Below, in pieces: positions 1 through 9,033 of a stretch of 64,000 bases of DNA. The DNA comes from Armatimonadota bacterium (GTDB taxonomy: Bacteria; Sysuimicrobiota; Sysuimicrobiia; Sysuimicrobiales; Humicultoraceae). The notes below the pieces were generated by a model. That model was not told the DNA's origin, made no database searches, and saw nothing but the letters and a program-made list of their open reading frames with translations. Position 1 is the stretch's first letter. Each line of letters opens with the position of its first letter. The DNA lies in contig JAVHLY010000006.1 of the NCBI GenBank assembly GCA_031081585.1, positions 38,374 to 102,373 on the forward strand, written 5' to 3'. Position numbers and translations under genes: made by a program.

Positions 1-1
1 G

Positions 2-2689
2 GCCGGCACCAGCCTGGCCGGCCAGACGGTCGGGCGGGCCGTGGTGCTGGACTGCTCGCGCCACATGGACCGCATCCTGGAGGTCGACCCGGCGGAGCGG
101 CGGGCGCGGGTCGAGCCCGGCGTCGTGCAGGACGTCCTGAACCAAGCCGTGGCCCCCTACGGCCTGCGCCTGGGCCCCGACACGGCCACGAGCAACCGGG
201 CCACGCTCGGCGGGATGATCGGCAACAACTCCGCGGGCGCCCGCTCCATCGTCTACGGGAAGATGGTCGACCACGTCGAGCGCCTGCGCGTGCTGCTGGC
301 CGACGGCACCGAACTCCACCTGGGGCCGCTGGACGACGCGGCGCTGGCGGCCGTCCGCGCCCGCCCGTCCCGCGAGGGGCGGCTGGTGGACACCGTCCTG
401 CGCCTGGTCGAGGCCCACCGCGACGAGATCGACCGCCGCTACCCCAGGCTCCTGCGGCGCGTCGCCGGCTACAACCTGCCCGAGCTGCTCCTGCGGCCCT
501 TCAACCTGGCCCGCCTGATCGTCGGCTCCGAAGGGACACTGGGCGTCGTCACCGAGGCCACGGTGCGCCTCGTCCCCCGCCCGCGCCACACCGCCCTGGC
601 CGTGGTCCACTTCGCCGACCTGCTGGAGGCGCTGGAGGCCACGCAGGTCATCCTGCCCCACGGCCCCTCGGCGGTGGAGCTGCTCGACCGCATGATCCTG
701 GAGATGACCCGCGCCCAGCTGGAGTACGCCCGCCGCCTCACCTTCGTGCAGGGGGAGCCGGAGGCGCTGCTCATCGTGGAGTTCAGCGGGGAGCGCCGGG
801 AGGAGGCGCTGGAGCGCCTCGACGCCATGACGCGCGCGCTGGCGGCGGCCCGGATGGGGTACGCGGTCGTGCCCGCCGTGGAGGCGGCCGAGCAGGACAA
901 CATCTGGCGCGTGCGCAAGGCCGGCCAGGGGCTGCTGCAGGGGGTGAAGGGCGACACCAAGCCCATCACCTTCGTCGAGGACACGGCGGTCCCGCCGGCG
1001 GTCCTGGCCCCCTACATCCGGCGCCTGCGGGCGATCCTGGAGGCGCACGGCCTGCGCGCGGCCGTCTACGCCCACGCCAGCGTCGGCTGCCTGCACGTCC
1101 GCCCCCTCATCAACTTGAAGGACGCGCAGCAGGTGGCCACGATGCGCGCTGTCGCCGAGGCGGTGGGGGAGCTGGTCCTGGAGTTCGGCGGGGCGATGAG
1201 CGGCGAGCACGGGGACGGGTTGGTGCGCGGCTGGTTCCTGGAGCGCTACTTCGGGCCGGTGGTCTACGACCTCTTCCGCCACATCAAGCGCGCCTTCGAC
1301 CCGCAGGGGCTGATGAACCCCGGGAAGATCGTGGACGCCCCACCCATGACCGAGGACCTGCGCTACGGCCCCGGCTACCGCACGATCGCCGTCCCCACCG
1401 TCTTCGACTGGAGCCGCGACGGGGGGTTCGCCGCCGCGGTGGAGCTGTGCAGCGGCGTGGGCGCCTGCCGCAAGACCACCGACGGCGTCATGTGCCCCTC
1501 CTACATGGCGACGCGCGAGGAGGAGCACAGCACGCGCGGGCGCGCCAACCTGCTGCGGGCGGTCCTCTCCGGGGTGCTGCCGCCCGAGGAACTCACCGGG
1601 CGCCGCCTGTACGAGGCCCTCGACCTCTGCCTGGAGTGCAAGGGGTGCAAGGCGGAGTGCCCGGCCAACGTGGACATGGCCAAGATGAAGTACGAGTTCC
1701 TGGCCCGCTACCACGAGGCGCACGGCACGCCCCTGCGCGCCCGCCTCTTCGCCCACGTCCACACCCTGAGCCGCTGGGGCGCCGCGGCGGCCCCCCTCGC
1801 CGGGGCGCTGGCCCGCTCCACCCCGGTGCGCTGGGCGCTGGACCGGTTCCTGGGGATCGACCGGCGGCGGCCGCTGCCGCCGCTGGCCCGCCCCACCTTC
1901 GACCGCTGGTGGCACCGGCGCAACGGGACCGCTCCGGCGCCGGACGCGCCGCGCGTGGCGCTCTTTGCCGACACCTTCACGCGCTTCACCGTGCCCGAAG
2001 TGGGGCGGGCGGCGGTGCAGGTGCTGGAGGCCCTGGGCTACCGGGTGGAGGTGCCGGCGGTGGGGTGCTGCGGGCGGCCGATGATCAGCAAGGGCCTCCT
2101 GCGGGAGGCGCGCCGCGCCGCCGAAGCCAACGTCCGCCGCCTCCTCCCCTACGCGGCCGCGGGAATCCCCATCGTCGGGCTGGAGCCCTCCTGCCTGCTC
2201 ACCTTCCGCGACGAGGTGCCGGACCTGCTGCCGGGCGAGGACACGCGCACCCTGGCCGCGCACGCCGTCCTCATCGACGAGTTCTTGGCCCGCCACCTCG
2301 AGGCGTCGCCCGCGGGGCTGGGCGCGGTGGGGGACGGGCGCCGGGTACTGCTGCACCCGCACTGCCACCAGCGGGCGGCGGTGGGGACCGGGCCTGCTAC
2401 GGCAGTGCTGCGGGCGGCGGGGTTCGCGGTGGACGTGGTGGACTCGGGGTGCTGCGGGATGGCCGGCGCCTTCGGGTACGAACGGGAGCACTACGCGCTC
2501 TCCATGGCCATCGCCGAACGCCGCCTGCTCCCGGCGGTGCGCGCGCTCCCCCCCGAGGTGGAGGTGGTGGCGATGGGCATCTCCTGCCGCCAGCAGATCG
2601 CCCACGGGACGGGTCGGCGGGCGAAGCACCTGGTGGAGGTGCTCGCCGGCGACGCGGGCCGCAGCGCCGTCCGGGCGGCGAGAGCCTAA
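2..2689 (+). CDS. FAD-linked oxidase / Fe-S oxidoreductase fusion (GlcD-GlcF type), 5' end outside window
   Basis: The reading frame is open from base 2. Its first residues (AGTSLAGQTVG) are the FAD-binding GGGTSLAGQ loop of the PCMH fold, so the true start lies before the window. The order is FAD-binding domain, FAD-oxidase C-terminal domain (to about base 1360), a two-[4Fe-4S] ferredoxin-like domain with Cys codons near 1448-1497 and 1628-1660 (CLECKGCKAECP), then two CCG heterodisulfide-reductase-like repeats (VGCCGRP near 2060, SGCCGMAG near 2446). Glycolate and D-lactate dehydrogenases usually carry these halves on separate GlcD and GlcF chains; here they form one polypeptide of more than 895 residues. 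The likely role is oxidation of a 2-hydroxy acid with electrons passed to quinone or another carrier. The substrate cannot be read from the sequence. Confidence 0.88.
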   Translation, partial: AGTSLAGQTVGRAVVLDCSRHMDRILEVDPAERRARVEPGVVQDVLNQAVAPYGLRLGPDTATSNRATLGGMIGNNSAGARSIVYGKMVDHVERLRVLLADGTELHLGPLDDAALAAVRARPSREGRLVDTVLRLVEAHRDEIDRRYPRLLRRVAGYNLPELLLRPFNLARLIVGSEGTLGVVTEATVRLVPRPRHTALAVVHFADLLEALEATQVILPHGPSAVELLDRMILEMTRAQLEYARRLTFVQGEPEALLIVEFSGERREEALERLDAMTRALAAARMGYAVVPAVEAAEQDNIWRVRKAGQGLLQGVKGDTKPITFVEDTAVPPAVLAPYIRRLRAILEAHGLRAAVYAHASVGCLHVRPLINLKDAQQVATMRAVAEAVGELVLEFGGAMSGEHGDGLVRGWFLERYFGPVVYDLFRHIKRAFDPQGLMNPGKIVDAPPMTEDLRYGPGYRTIAVPTVFDWSRDGGFAAAVELCSGVGACRKTTDGVMCPSYMATREEEHSTRGRANLLRAVLSGVLPPEELTGRRLYEALDLCLECKGCKAECPANVDMAKMKYEFLARYHEAHGTPLRARLFAHVHTLSRWGAAAAPLAGALARSTPVRWALDRFLGIDRRRPLPPLARPTFDRWWHRRNGTAPAPDAPRVALFADTFTRFTVPEVGRAAVQVLEALGYRVEVPAVGCCGRPMISKGLLREARRAAEANVRRLLPYAAAGIPIVGLEPSCLLTFRDEVPDLLPGEDTRTLAAHAVLIDEFLARHLEASPAGLGAVGDGRRVLLHPHCHQRAAVGTGPATAVLRAAGFAVDVVDSGCCGMAGAFGYEREHYALSMAIAERRLLPAVRALPPEVEVVAMGISCRQQIAHGTGRRAKHLVEVLAGDAGRSAVRAARA

Positions 2690-2763
2690 GGGTCCGGAGC
2701 GGTCCCCGCTCGATCTCCAACCCGCAACGCGTGTAGCGCGGACGACACCGCGGAGTCGGCCAA

Positions 2764-2795
2764 CCCGCCGCGCGGCGCCTCTTGCGCGCGGCGGG
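2764..2795. terminator. GC-rich hairpin between convergent genes
   Basis: An 11-bp perfect inverted repeat (CCCGCCGCGCG / CGCGCGGCGGG) with a 10-base loop sits between the ends of two convergent genes. There is no T-tract on either side, so it is a terminator-like structure rather than a classical intrinsic terminator. Confidence 0.4.
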
Positions 2796-2830
2796 GGTCG
2801 AGGCCGGCGGCCTCGGCCGGCACGAGCGCC

Positions 2831-3604
2831 TCAGCCAACGCGCCGCGCTCCCCGGCCCGCGCGGGCGCCCGCCGGCTCGCCCGCGCGCACCAGCGCGGCG
2901 AAGCGGCGGGCGTCCTCCCACATGGCCACGTTGTTGAAGAGGACGTACGTCTCGCCGCGGCAGCGGGCGCGCAGGAGGGCCAGGTCGTCGTCGGTGTAGC
3001 GGTAGCGGTACCCGCCGCGCCCGTGCAACCGGTAGTAGCGCGGCCGACCGGCGACCGGCGACGCGACGAACGGGTCCACGGCGTGGATCAGGTCCAGCTC
3101 GCGGCACAGCGCGCGCACGAGGGTAGCCGGCCACGCACCGCGGGGCTCCCAGGCGAAGCGCAGGCCGTCCCGGTCGACCCGCGCGAAGAAGCGGCGCAGC
3201 CGCTCGACGTTGCCGTCGGAGGGGAGGAAGCTGGCCGGGCACTGGAAGAGGACCAGGCGGGCGCGCAGTACCCGGGCGATCTCCCGCGTCGCCTCCCAGG
3301 CCTGGGCCACCTCCTCGGTGGGGGCGAAGCTGCCGTAGCGGTCGTGGTGCGCCTCGGGGATGGCGCGGCCGAGGCGACGGTAGGTCGGGCTGGTGGGCGG
3401 GTGGGTGATGAGCTGCCAGGCCTTCAGGGTGAACTCGAAGGACTCCGGGACGCGCGCGCGCCACCGCGCCGCCGTGGCCGGGCGCGGCGGGCGGTAGAAG
3501 GTCTGCTGCACTTCCACCACCGGCATCTCACGGGCATAGAGGTCGAGCCGGCGGGGGAACCCGCAGCAGCCGACGCGGATGGCCTCGGGGCGTTGCACGG
3601 GCAT
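2831..3604 (-). CDS. DUF72 (YecE-like) domain protein
   Basis: The 257-residue product matches the DUF72 TIM-barrel family. It has the N-terminal RVGCCGFP strand, the EVQQTFYRPP motif near residue 32, FTLKAWQLITH in the next strand, and FNNVAMWEDARRFAALV near the C-terminus. The biochemical function of DUF72 is not established. The gene follows hisIE by 39 bases on the same strand, so it could ride on the tail of the histidine operon, although nothing ties it to that pathway. The ATG start is preceded by a G-rich stretch (GAAGGGGGG) about 8 bases upstream. The length is normal for the family. Confidence 0.82.
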   Translation of the reverse strand: MPVQRPEAIRVGCCGFPRRLDLYAREMPVVEVQQTFYRPPRPATAARWRARVPESFEFTLKAWQLITHPPTSPTYRRLGRAIPEAHHDRYGSFAPTEEVAQAWEATREIARVLRARLVLFQCPASFLPSDGNVERLRRFFARVDRDGLRFAWEPRGAWPATLVRALCRELDLIHAVDPFVASPVAGRPRYYRLHGRGGYRYRYTDDDLALLRARCRGETYVLFNNVAMWEDARRFAALVRAGEPAGARAGRGARRVG

Positions 3605-3643
3605 GCGCTCGCGGCCCCCCTTCGCCGCGAGGGCGCAGGGCTC

Positions 3644-4396
3644 CTACGGACCGCCCCTCCCGGCGCGGCGGCGCCGCAGCACGCCGCGCACCGCCTCCAG
3701 GCTCACGCCGCGCTCGACCAGCAGCACCAGGGTGTGGTAGAGGAGGTCGGCCGCCTCCTCGGCCACCCGCTCATCGCGCTCGGCGACGGCCGCGCGCACG
3801 AGTTCTCCGGCCTCCTCACGGACCTTCGCCCCGATGCGCGCGCGCCCGGCTCGCAGGAGGGCGGTGGTGTAGGACCCTGCGGGCAGCTCGGCACGGCGGC
3901 GGACGAGCAGCGCAAAGAGCTCGTCCAGGATGTCGGGCGCCGCTCCCCCGGGTGTCGCCGGCGGGAGGAGGGTCGAACCATCGGGAGCGCGGAAGAAGCA
4001 GGAAGGCTCGCCGGTGTGGCAGGCGGGGCCGGTCTGGTCCACCAGCAGCAGCAGAGCGTCGCCGTCGCAGTCCACCCGCACCTCGCGCACCGTCTGGGTG
4101 TGGCCGGAGGTCTCGCCCTTGCGCCACAGCGCCGCTCGGCGGCGGCTCCAGTACCAGGCCTGCCCGGTGGCCAGCGTGCGCGCCAGCGCCTCGGCGTTCA
4201 TCCACGCCACCATGAGGATCCGACCGGTGCGCGCCTCCTGCGCGACGACCGGCAGAAGACCGTCCGGGCCGAACTGCACGGCGCGCGTCCGCGCGTCCTC
4301 CGCAGCCCGCGCGTCCTCGGCAGGCCGCCCATCCTCGACCGACCGCACCGGCATGGGGTCGGGCTGCGGCCTGCCGGCGGCGTCCGTCCCGCTCAT
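3644..4396 (-). CDS. hisIE: Phosphoribosyl-AMP cyclohydrolase / phosphoribosyl-ATP pyrophosphatase (HisIE)
   Basis: This bifunctional enzyme catalyses steps 2 and 3 of histidine synthesis. The HisI half (about residues 40-135) has [29 protein letters not shown], the metal-binding VDCDGD segment (C110) and the zinc cysteines C126 and C133. The HisE half (about 153-240) has the REEAGEL motif (E194, E195, E198) and EEAADLLYH (E213, E214, D217), which bind Mg-pyrophosphate. The first 38 residues are an Ala/Asp/Arg-rich extension with a repeated AEDAR motif that is absent from typical HisIE. The ATG overlaps the hisF stop in an ATGA arrangement, indicating translational coupling. It is the last his gene of the operon. 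Confidence 0.95.
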   Translation of the reverse strand: MSGTDAAGRPQPDPMPVRSVEDGRPAEDARAAEDARTRAVQFGPDGLLPVVAQEARTGRILMVAWMNAEALARTLATGQAWYWSRRRAALWRKGETSGHTQTVREVRVDCDGDALLLLVDQTGPACHTGEPSCFFRAPDGSTLLPPATPGGAAPDILDELFALLVRRRAELPAGSYTTALLRAGRARIGAKVREEAGELVRAAVAERDERVAEEAADLLYHTLVLLVERGVSLEAVRGVLRRRRAGRGGP

Positions 4397-5181
4397 GGGA
4401 TCGGTCCTCCCACCGGCGTCTCCCGGCGCACCGCCACGCCCCGCGCCTCCAGGTAGCGCTTCACCTCGTCGATGCGCACCGCCCCCGTGTGGAAGATGGA
4501 CGCGGCCAGGGCGGCATCGGCCTTGCCCGCGGTGAGGACGGCGTGGACGTGCTCCGGGGTCCCCGCCCCGCCCGAGGCGATGACCGGGATCGCCACGGCC
4601 TCGGCGACGGCGCGCGTGAGCGCCAGGTCGTAGCCCTCCTGGGTGCCGTCGCGGTCGATGCTCGTCAGCAGGATCTCCCCGGCGCCCCGCGCGGCCACCT
4701 CCTGCGCCCACGCCACCGCGTCCCGCCCGGTGGGGCGGCGGCCGCCGTGGGTGTAGACCTCCCACCCGTCGCCGGCGGCGCGCCGCTTCGCGTCGATGGC
4801 CACGACCACGCACTGGCTGCCGAAGCGGTCGGCCGCCTCCTCGACCAGCGCCGGGTCGGCCACCGCCGCCGTGTTGACCGCCACCTTGTCCGCGCCCGCC
4901 CGCAGGAGCCGCCGCACGTCCTCCACCGAGCGCACCCCGCCGCCGACGGTCAGCGGGATGGTGAGACGGGCCGCGGCCGCCCGCACCGCCGCCTCGAGCG
5001 TCTCCCGGCCCTCCACGGAGGCCGTGATGTCGAGGAAGACCACCTCGTCCGCGCCCTCCCGGTCGTAGAGCGCGGCCAGCTCGGCGGGGTCGCCGGCGTC
5101 ACGCAGGTTCACGAAGCGGACACCCTTCACCACCCGGCCGGCATCCACGTCCAGGCAGGGGATGATGCGCGCGGCTACCAT
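4393..5181 (-). CDS. hisF: Imidazole glycerol phosphate synthase, cyclase subunit HisF
   Basis: The 262-residue (beta/alpha)8 barrel begins with [15 protein letters not shown], which carries the catalytic Asp at position 11. The second catalytic Asp lies in [12 protein letters not shown], and phosphate-binding loops are seen at VGGGVRS and IASGGAG. HisF uses ammonia delivered by HisH to make imidazole glycerol phosphate and AICAR. It overlaps hisA by 7 bases upstream and hisIE by 4 bases downstream, so the three are co-translated. Confidence 0.96.
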   Translation of the reverse strand: MVAARIIPCLDVDAGRVVKGVRFVNLRDAGDPAELAALYDREGADEVVFLDITASVEGRETLEAAVRAAAARLTIPLTVGGGVRSVEDVRRLLRAGADKVAVNTAAVADPALVEEAADRFGSQCVVVAIDAKRRAAGDGWEVYTHGGRRPTGRDAVAWAQEVAARGAGEILLTSIDRDGTQEGYDLALTRAVAEAVAIPVIASGGAGTPEHVHAVLTAGKADAALAASIFHTGAVRIDEVKRYLEARGVAVRRETPVGGPIP

Positions 5182-5921
5182 GCGCCTCCTCCCGTGGCCG
5201 TTCCCGTTCCGACAGCCATCAGGTCAACCCGTCCCTCGTACAGCGCCCGGCCCACGATGGCCCCGGCCGCGCCCGCCTCCGCCAGCGCCGCCAGGTCCTC
5301 GGGGCGGCCCACGCCCCCGGCCGCCAGGACGGGGACCTGCACAGCCCGGCAGAAGGCCCGGACCGCCTCCACGTCCGGTCCTGTCAGCGTCCCGTCCCTG
5401 CTCACCGCCGTGTAGATGAAGCGCCGGATCCCCGCGTCGACCAGCCGCCGGGCCAGGTCGAGCGGGGCGTCCCCGGCCGCCCTCCACCCGTCCACCATCG
5501 CCCGCCCGCCCCGCACGTCCAGGGCCGCAGCGACCCGCTCGCCGAACCGCCCCGTCGCCGCAGGGGCCAGGGCCAGGGCGGCGGTGCCGAGCACCACGCG
5601 GGCCACGCCGGCAGCGAGCAGCCGCTCGACGTCCTCGAGCGTGCGCACGCCGCCGCCGGCCTGCACCGGCACGGGGACCGCCCGGGCGATCGCCTCGATG
5701 AGGTCGCGGTGCACGGGACGGCCGGCGAAGGCGCCATCGAGGTCCACCACGTGCAGCCAGGGAGCGCCCCGCTGTGCCCAGGTCCGCGCCACCGCCACCG
5801 GGTCGCCACTGTAGACGCGCTCGCGGGCGGGATCCCCCTGGACGAGGCGGACGCAGCGGCCGGCGCGCAGGTCCACCGCCGGGATCACCGCGAACGTGCG
5901 GAGCGGCGCGGGGAGCGTCAT
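5175..5921 (-). CDS. hisA: ProFAR isomerase HisA
   Basis: This 248-residue barrel isomerises ProFAR to PRFAR. The general base Asp17 lies in [15 protein letters not shown], and the second catalytic Asp lies in [14 protein letters not shown]. Phosphate loops QAGGGVR and [10 protein letters not shown] are present. The frame stays open far upstream, but the ATG that overlaps the hisH stop (ATGA) matches the normal HisA N-terminus, so it was chosen. The motifs favour HisA over the dual HisA/TrpF (PriA) type only weakly. A PriA-like double activity cannot be excluded in a high-GC organism. Confidence 0.93.
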   Translation of the reverse strand: MTLPAPLRTFAVIPAVDLRAGRCVRLVQGDPARERVYSGDPVAVARTWAQRGAPWLHVVDLDGAFAGRPVHRDLIEAIARAVPVPVQAGGGVRTLEDVERLLAAGVARVVLGTAALALAPAATGRFGERVAAALDVRGGRAMVDGWRAAGDAPLDLARRLVDAGIRRFIYTAVSRDGTLTGPDVEAVRAFCRAVQVPVLAAGGVGRPEDLAALAEAGAAGAIVGRALYEGRVDLMAVGTGTATGGGAW

Positions 5922-6607
5922 GGCACGGGCGCCGGATGGCGGGGCTCGCCGCCCAGCCGGCCCGCAGCGGCCAGGCGGACGATCCCTTCCAGCAGGCGGC
6001 GGCCGGTCGCCCCGCTCTTCTCCGGGTGGAACTGCACCCCGAGGAGCGCTCCACGGCCCACCACTGCCGCCACGGGGCCGCCGTAGTCGGTGACGGCCAG
6101 GACATCCTCCGTGCGGCCCGGGCGCACGACGTAGCTGTGGACGAAGTAGGCCCACGCGCCCTCGAGGCCGTCCAGCACCGGGTGCGCGGCCGTGCAGCGC
6201 AGGCGGTTCCAGCCCATGTGCGGGACCTTCAGCTCCGCCGGCAGCCGGACCACCTCGCCGGGGAGCAGCCCCAGCCCCTCCGCCCCGCCGCCTTCGCCGC
6301 TGCGCTCGAAGAGCAGCTGCATCCCCAGGCAGACGCCCAGCAGCGGGGTGCCCCGTCGCACCTCCTCCACCAGCCAGGCCGGAAACCCGGCGGCGGCCAG
6401 ACGGGCCATGGCCGGCGGGAAGGCGCCCACACCGGGCAGCACCAGCAACGCCCACGGACCGGCTTCCGGCGCGGGCGCGGGCAACACCGTCACCGCCGCA
6501 CCCGCGCGGGTGAGCGCGCCCACCAGGCTGAAGAGGTTGCCGGCCCCGTAGTCGATCACGCCGACGCGCGGGGCCTGCGGCACGGACGGGGCGCCCGGAG
6601 CGCTCAC
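5918..6607 (-). CDS. hisH: Imidazole glycerol phosphate synthase, glutamine amidotransferase subunit HisH
   Basis: This class I glutaminase partners HisF. The nucleophile Cys is in LLGVCLGMQLLFE, the catalytic His is in GVQFHPEKSG, and the N-terminal strand GVIDYGAGNLFS is typical. The GTG chosen as start overlaps the hisB stop (GTGA) and gives 229 residues with a short leader before the first strand. The open frame upstream of it lies inside hisB and is not family-like. The stop overlaps the hisA start by 4 bases. Confidence 0.94.
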   Translation of the reverse strand: MSAPGAPSVPQAPRVGVIDYGAGNLFSLVGALTRAGAAVTVLPAPAPEAGPWALLVLPGVGAFPPAMARLAAAGFPAWLVEEVRRGTPLLGVCLGMQLLFERSGEGGGAEGLGLLPGEVVRLPAELKVPHMGWNRLRCTAAHPVLDGLEGAWAYFVHSYVVRPGRTEDVLAVTDYGGPVAAVVGRGALLGVQFHPEKSGATGRRLLEGIVRLAAAGRLGGEPRHPAPVP

Positions 6608-7230
6608 AGCACGCCCTTCGTCGAGGGGATGGCCTCGCCGCGCACCCGGGTAGCCCGTCCCAGGACGATCCCCGTCCCCTTGAAGGCCGCCTCCAGCACG
6701 TGGTGCGCGTTCTCGCCGTGCCACTGCACCAGGTGGAGCGTGACCGCGGCGTGCGTGGTGAAGGCACGGAAGAACTCCCGCGCGAGGTCGGTGGGGAACG
6801 TGCCGAGGAGCTGCGGCGGCACGGTCAGCCCGTAGTGCAGGTAGGGGCGGCCGCCCACGTCGACGGCGGCCAGCACGAGCGCGTCGTCCATGGGCACGTG
6901 CTGCGAGGCGAAGCGCACGATCCCCTGCCCGCTGCCGACGGCCTCGCGCAGGGCCTGGCCCAGCACGATCCCCGTGTCCTCGACGGTGTGGTGGGGGTCG
7001 ACCGCCAGGTCGCCCCGCGCGTGGACCTCCAGGTCGAAGCCGCTGTGCCGGGCCAGGGCGGTGAGCATGTGGTCGAGGAAGGGCACCCCGGTCGCCACCA
7101 CGCTCTCGCCGGCACCGTCCAGGGTGAGCGCCACGGTCACCGCCGTCTCGGCGGTGCGGCGCTCCACGCGCGCCAACCGCAGGGCGCGCTCCCCGCCGCC
7201 CGCTGCCGACGCGCGCGCCCCCGGCGGCAT
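6604..7230 (-). CDS. hisB: Imidazoleglycerol-phosphate dehydratase HisB
   Basis: The 208-residue monofunctional dehydratase has the duplicated metal-binding histidine motifs of the family: FLDHMLTALARHSG and DPHHTVEDTGIVLGQAL in the first half, FFRAFTTHAAVTLH and GENAHHVLEAAFK in the second. No histidinol-phosphatase domain is fused. The ATG shares one base with the hisC stop (TGATG). The first 18 residues are an Ala/Gly-rich extension. Confidence 0.96.
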   Translation of the reverse strand: MPPGARASAAGGGERALRLARVERRTAETAVTVALTLDGAGESVVATGVPFLDHMLTALARHSGFDLEVHARGDLAVDPHHTVEDTGIVLGQALREAVGSGQGIVRFASQHVPMDDALVLAAVDVGGRPYLHYGLTVPPQLLGTFPTDLAREFFRAFTTHAAVTLHLVQWHGENAHHVLEAAFKGTGIVLGRATRVRGEAIPSTKGVL

Positions 7231-8381
7231 CAGGCGCCCTCCCCCAGCACGCGCCGCAGGGCGGCGACGAACCGGTCGTCCTCCCCCGGCTGCCCCACGC
7301 TCACCCGCAGGCAGCCGGCCAGCGCCGGCCAGGCGGAGACGTCGCGCACCAGCACCCCGTGCGCCAGGAGGCGCGCCGCCACCTCGGGCGCGGGCAGCGG
7401 CGTGCGAAAGAGGAGGAAGTTGGCGTCGGAGGGGAAGACGGTGACACCCGGCACCTCTCGGAGCGCACCGGCCAGCCGCTCCCGCTCCGCCACCACCGTC
7501 CGCACCCGCTCGGCCACGAGGTCGGGGCGTTCCGCCGCGGCCCGGGCCGCCTCCAGCGAGAAGACGTTCAGCGTGTAGGGTGGCAACGCCCGGCGCACCG
7601 CGCCGATGACCTCCGGGTCGGCGACGATCCAGCCGATCCGTGCGCCGGCGAGCGCCAACGCCTTCGACGCGGTACGCAGCAGGGCGACGTGCGGGTACCG
7701 GTCTAGCAGCGGCCGGTGCGTGCGCCCGGCGAAGGCGGCATAAGCCTCGTCGACCACCACGAGCCCGGGGGCGCCGCGCACGACCGCCTCCACGGCCTCG
7801 GGGGAGAAGGCGTTCCCGGTAGGGTTGTTGGGCGAGGTGAGGAAGACCACGGGCGCGGTCTCGCCCGAACCCGCCCCATCCGCTGCCGGTTCGCCCGCTG
7901 CCGTCTGGCGCGCGGTTGCGTGGCGCGCGGCCGCCAGCACCGCCCCGGGGTCGAGCGCGAAGTTAGGGCGCAGCGGCACCTCGACCAGACGCGCGCCGGC
8001 GCTCGCCGCCAGCGCCCGGACCATCGAGTACCCGGGCACCGGGAAGACCACGGCACCGCCGGCGGCGAAGGCCAGCAGCACTCCCAGGATGGCCTCGTTG
8101 GAGCCGTTCGTCGCCAGCATCATCTCCGGGTCGACGCCCTCCAGGCGGGCCAGCGCCGCGCGCACCTCCGCCGCGTCGGCCTCCGGGTAGCGGTGCCACG
8201 CCCGGGCGGCCACGCGCTCCAGGACGACGCGCTTGAGGTCGGCCGGCCAGTCGGCCGGGCTCTCGTTCCGGTTGAGCCGCACCGGCGCGTGCTGCGCGAC
8301 CCGGTACAGGGGCAGCGCGGCCACTTCCGGGCGGGGCCGGGCGCGCTGCGGGATCGGGCGGACGCCGGGGCGCGGCATCAC
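7230..8381 (-). CDS. hisC: Histidinol-phosphate aminotransferase HisC
   Basis: This PLP-dependent class I/II aminotransferase has 383 residues. Family motifs are RLNRNESP (N-terminal arm), TNGSNEAI, TSPNNPTGN, VVDEAYAAF and the PLP-lysine segment RTASKALALAGARIGW. An Ala/Thr/Gly-rich insertion (about residues 150-170) precedes the NNPTG motif and is probably a surface loop. A GTG (first base 8381) is followed directly by ATG (8378), and either could start translation. The gene begins 22 bases after hisG. Confidence 0.94.
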   Translation of the reverse strand: MMPRPGVRPIPQRARPRPEVAALPLYRVAQHAPVRLNRNESPADWPADLKRVVLERVAARAWHRYPEADAAEVRAALARLEGVDPEMMLATNGSNEAILGVLLAFAAGGAVVFPVPGYSMVRALAASAGARLVEVPLRPNFALDPGAVLAAARHATARQTAAGEPAADGAGSGETAPVVFLTSPNNPTGNAFSPEAVEAVVRGAPGLVVVDEAYAAFAGRTHRPLLDRYPHVALLRTASKALALAGARIGWIVADPEVIGAVRRALPPYTLNVFSLEAARAAAERPDLVAERVRTVVAERERLAGALREVPGVTVFPSDANFLLFRTPLPAPEVAARLLAHGVLVRDVSAWPALAGCLRVSVGQPGEDDRFVAALRRVLGEGA

Positions 8382-8403
8382 GCGGGGCTCACGAACGGCC
8401 GAT

Positions 8404-9033
8404 TCATGTGGCCTGCACCGCAGGCGCCACCGCCTCGAGCAGCGCCCGCACGCCCGGCGCCTTGAGCCGCAGGCTCACCCGGTTTACCACCAACCGGGCG
8501 GTGGAGCGGAAGACCTCGGCCACCTCGACCAGGCGGTTCGCCCGCAGCGTGCGACCGGTCATCACCAGGTCGACGATGGCGTCCGCCAGGCCCACCTGCG
8601 GGGCCAGCTCCAGCGCCCCGTGCAGGACGATGACCTCCACCGGACGGCGGGCCTGCTCGAAGAACCGCGCCGTCACGCGCGGGTAGCGGGTGGCCACGCG
8701 CAGCGGGGCCGAGCCGGCGAGCAGCGCCTCCCGGCCGGCCGGCACCGCCACCACAGCCCGGCAGGCGCCGAACCCCAGGTCGGCCAGCTCGTAGACGTCG
8801 GCCTCCTGCTCGAGGAGCAGGTCCTGGCCGACGATGCCCGCGTCGGCCGCGCCGTGCTCCACGTACGTGAGGATGTCGAGCGGCTTGGCCACGAGGATGC
8901 GCCCGCCCTCCGGCCCCGGCAGGACGAGGGCGCGCTCGGGCGGCGGGGCGTCGAGCAGCCGGAGCCGCTGCAGCAGCGCCACGGCCTCGGGGAAGAGGCG
9001 GCCGGTGGGGACGGCCAGCGTCAGTGGCTCCAC
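8404..9033 (-). CDS. hisG: ATP phosphoribosyltransferase, short form HisG
   Basis: HisG catalyses the first committed step of histidine synthesis. At 209 residues this is the short form without the C-terminal histidine-binding domain, which requires HisZ as regulatory partner; hisZ is immediately upstream. Motifs include LAVPTGRLFPEA, DAGIVGQDLLLE, VATRYP and DAIVDLVMTGRTL, the PRPP-binding region. The GTG start lies inside the end of hisZ (13-base overlap) and has a strong GGAGGTGG Shine-Dalgarno 6 bases upstream, which decided it over the longer open frame. Confidence 0.95.
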   Translation of the reverse strand: MEPLTLAVPTGRLFPEAVALLQRLRLLDAPPPERALVLPGPEGGRILVAKPLDILTYVEHGAADAGIVGQDLLLEQEADVYELADLGFGACRAVVAVPAGREALLAGSAPLRVATRYPRVTARFFEQARRPVEVIVLHGALELAPQVGLADAIVDLVMTGRTLRANRLVEVAEVFRSTARLVVNRVSLRLKAPGVRALLEAVAPAVQAT

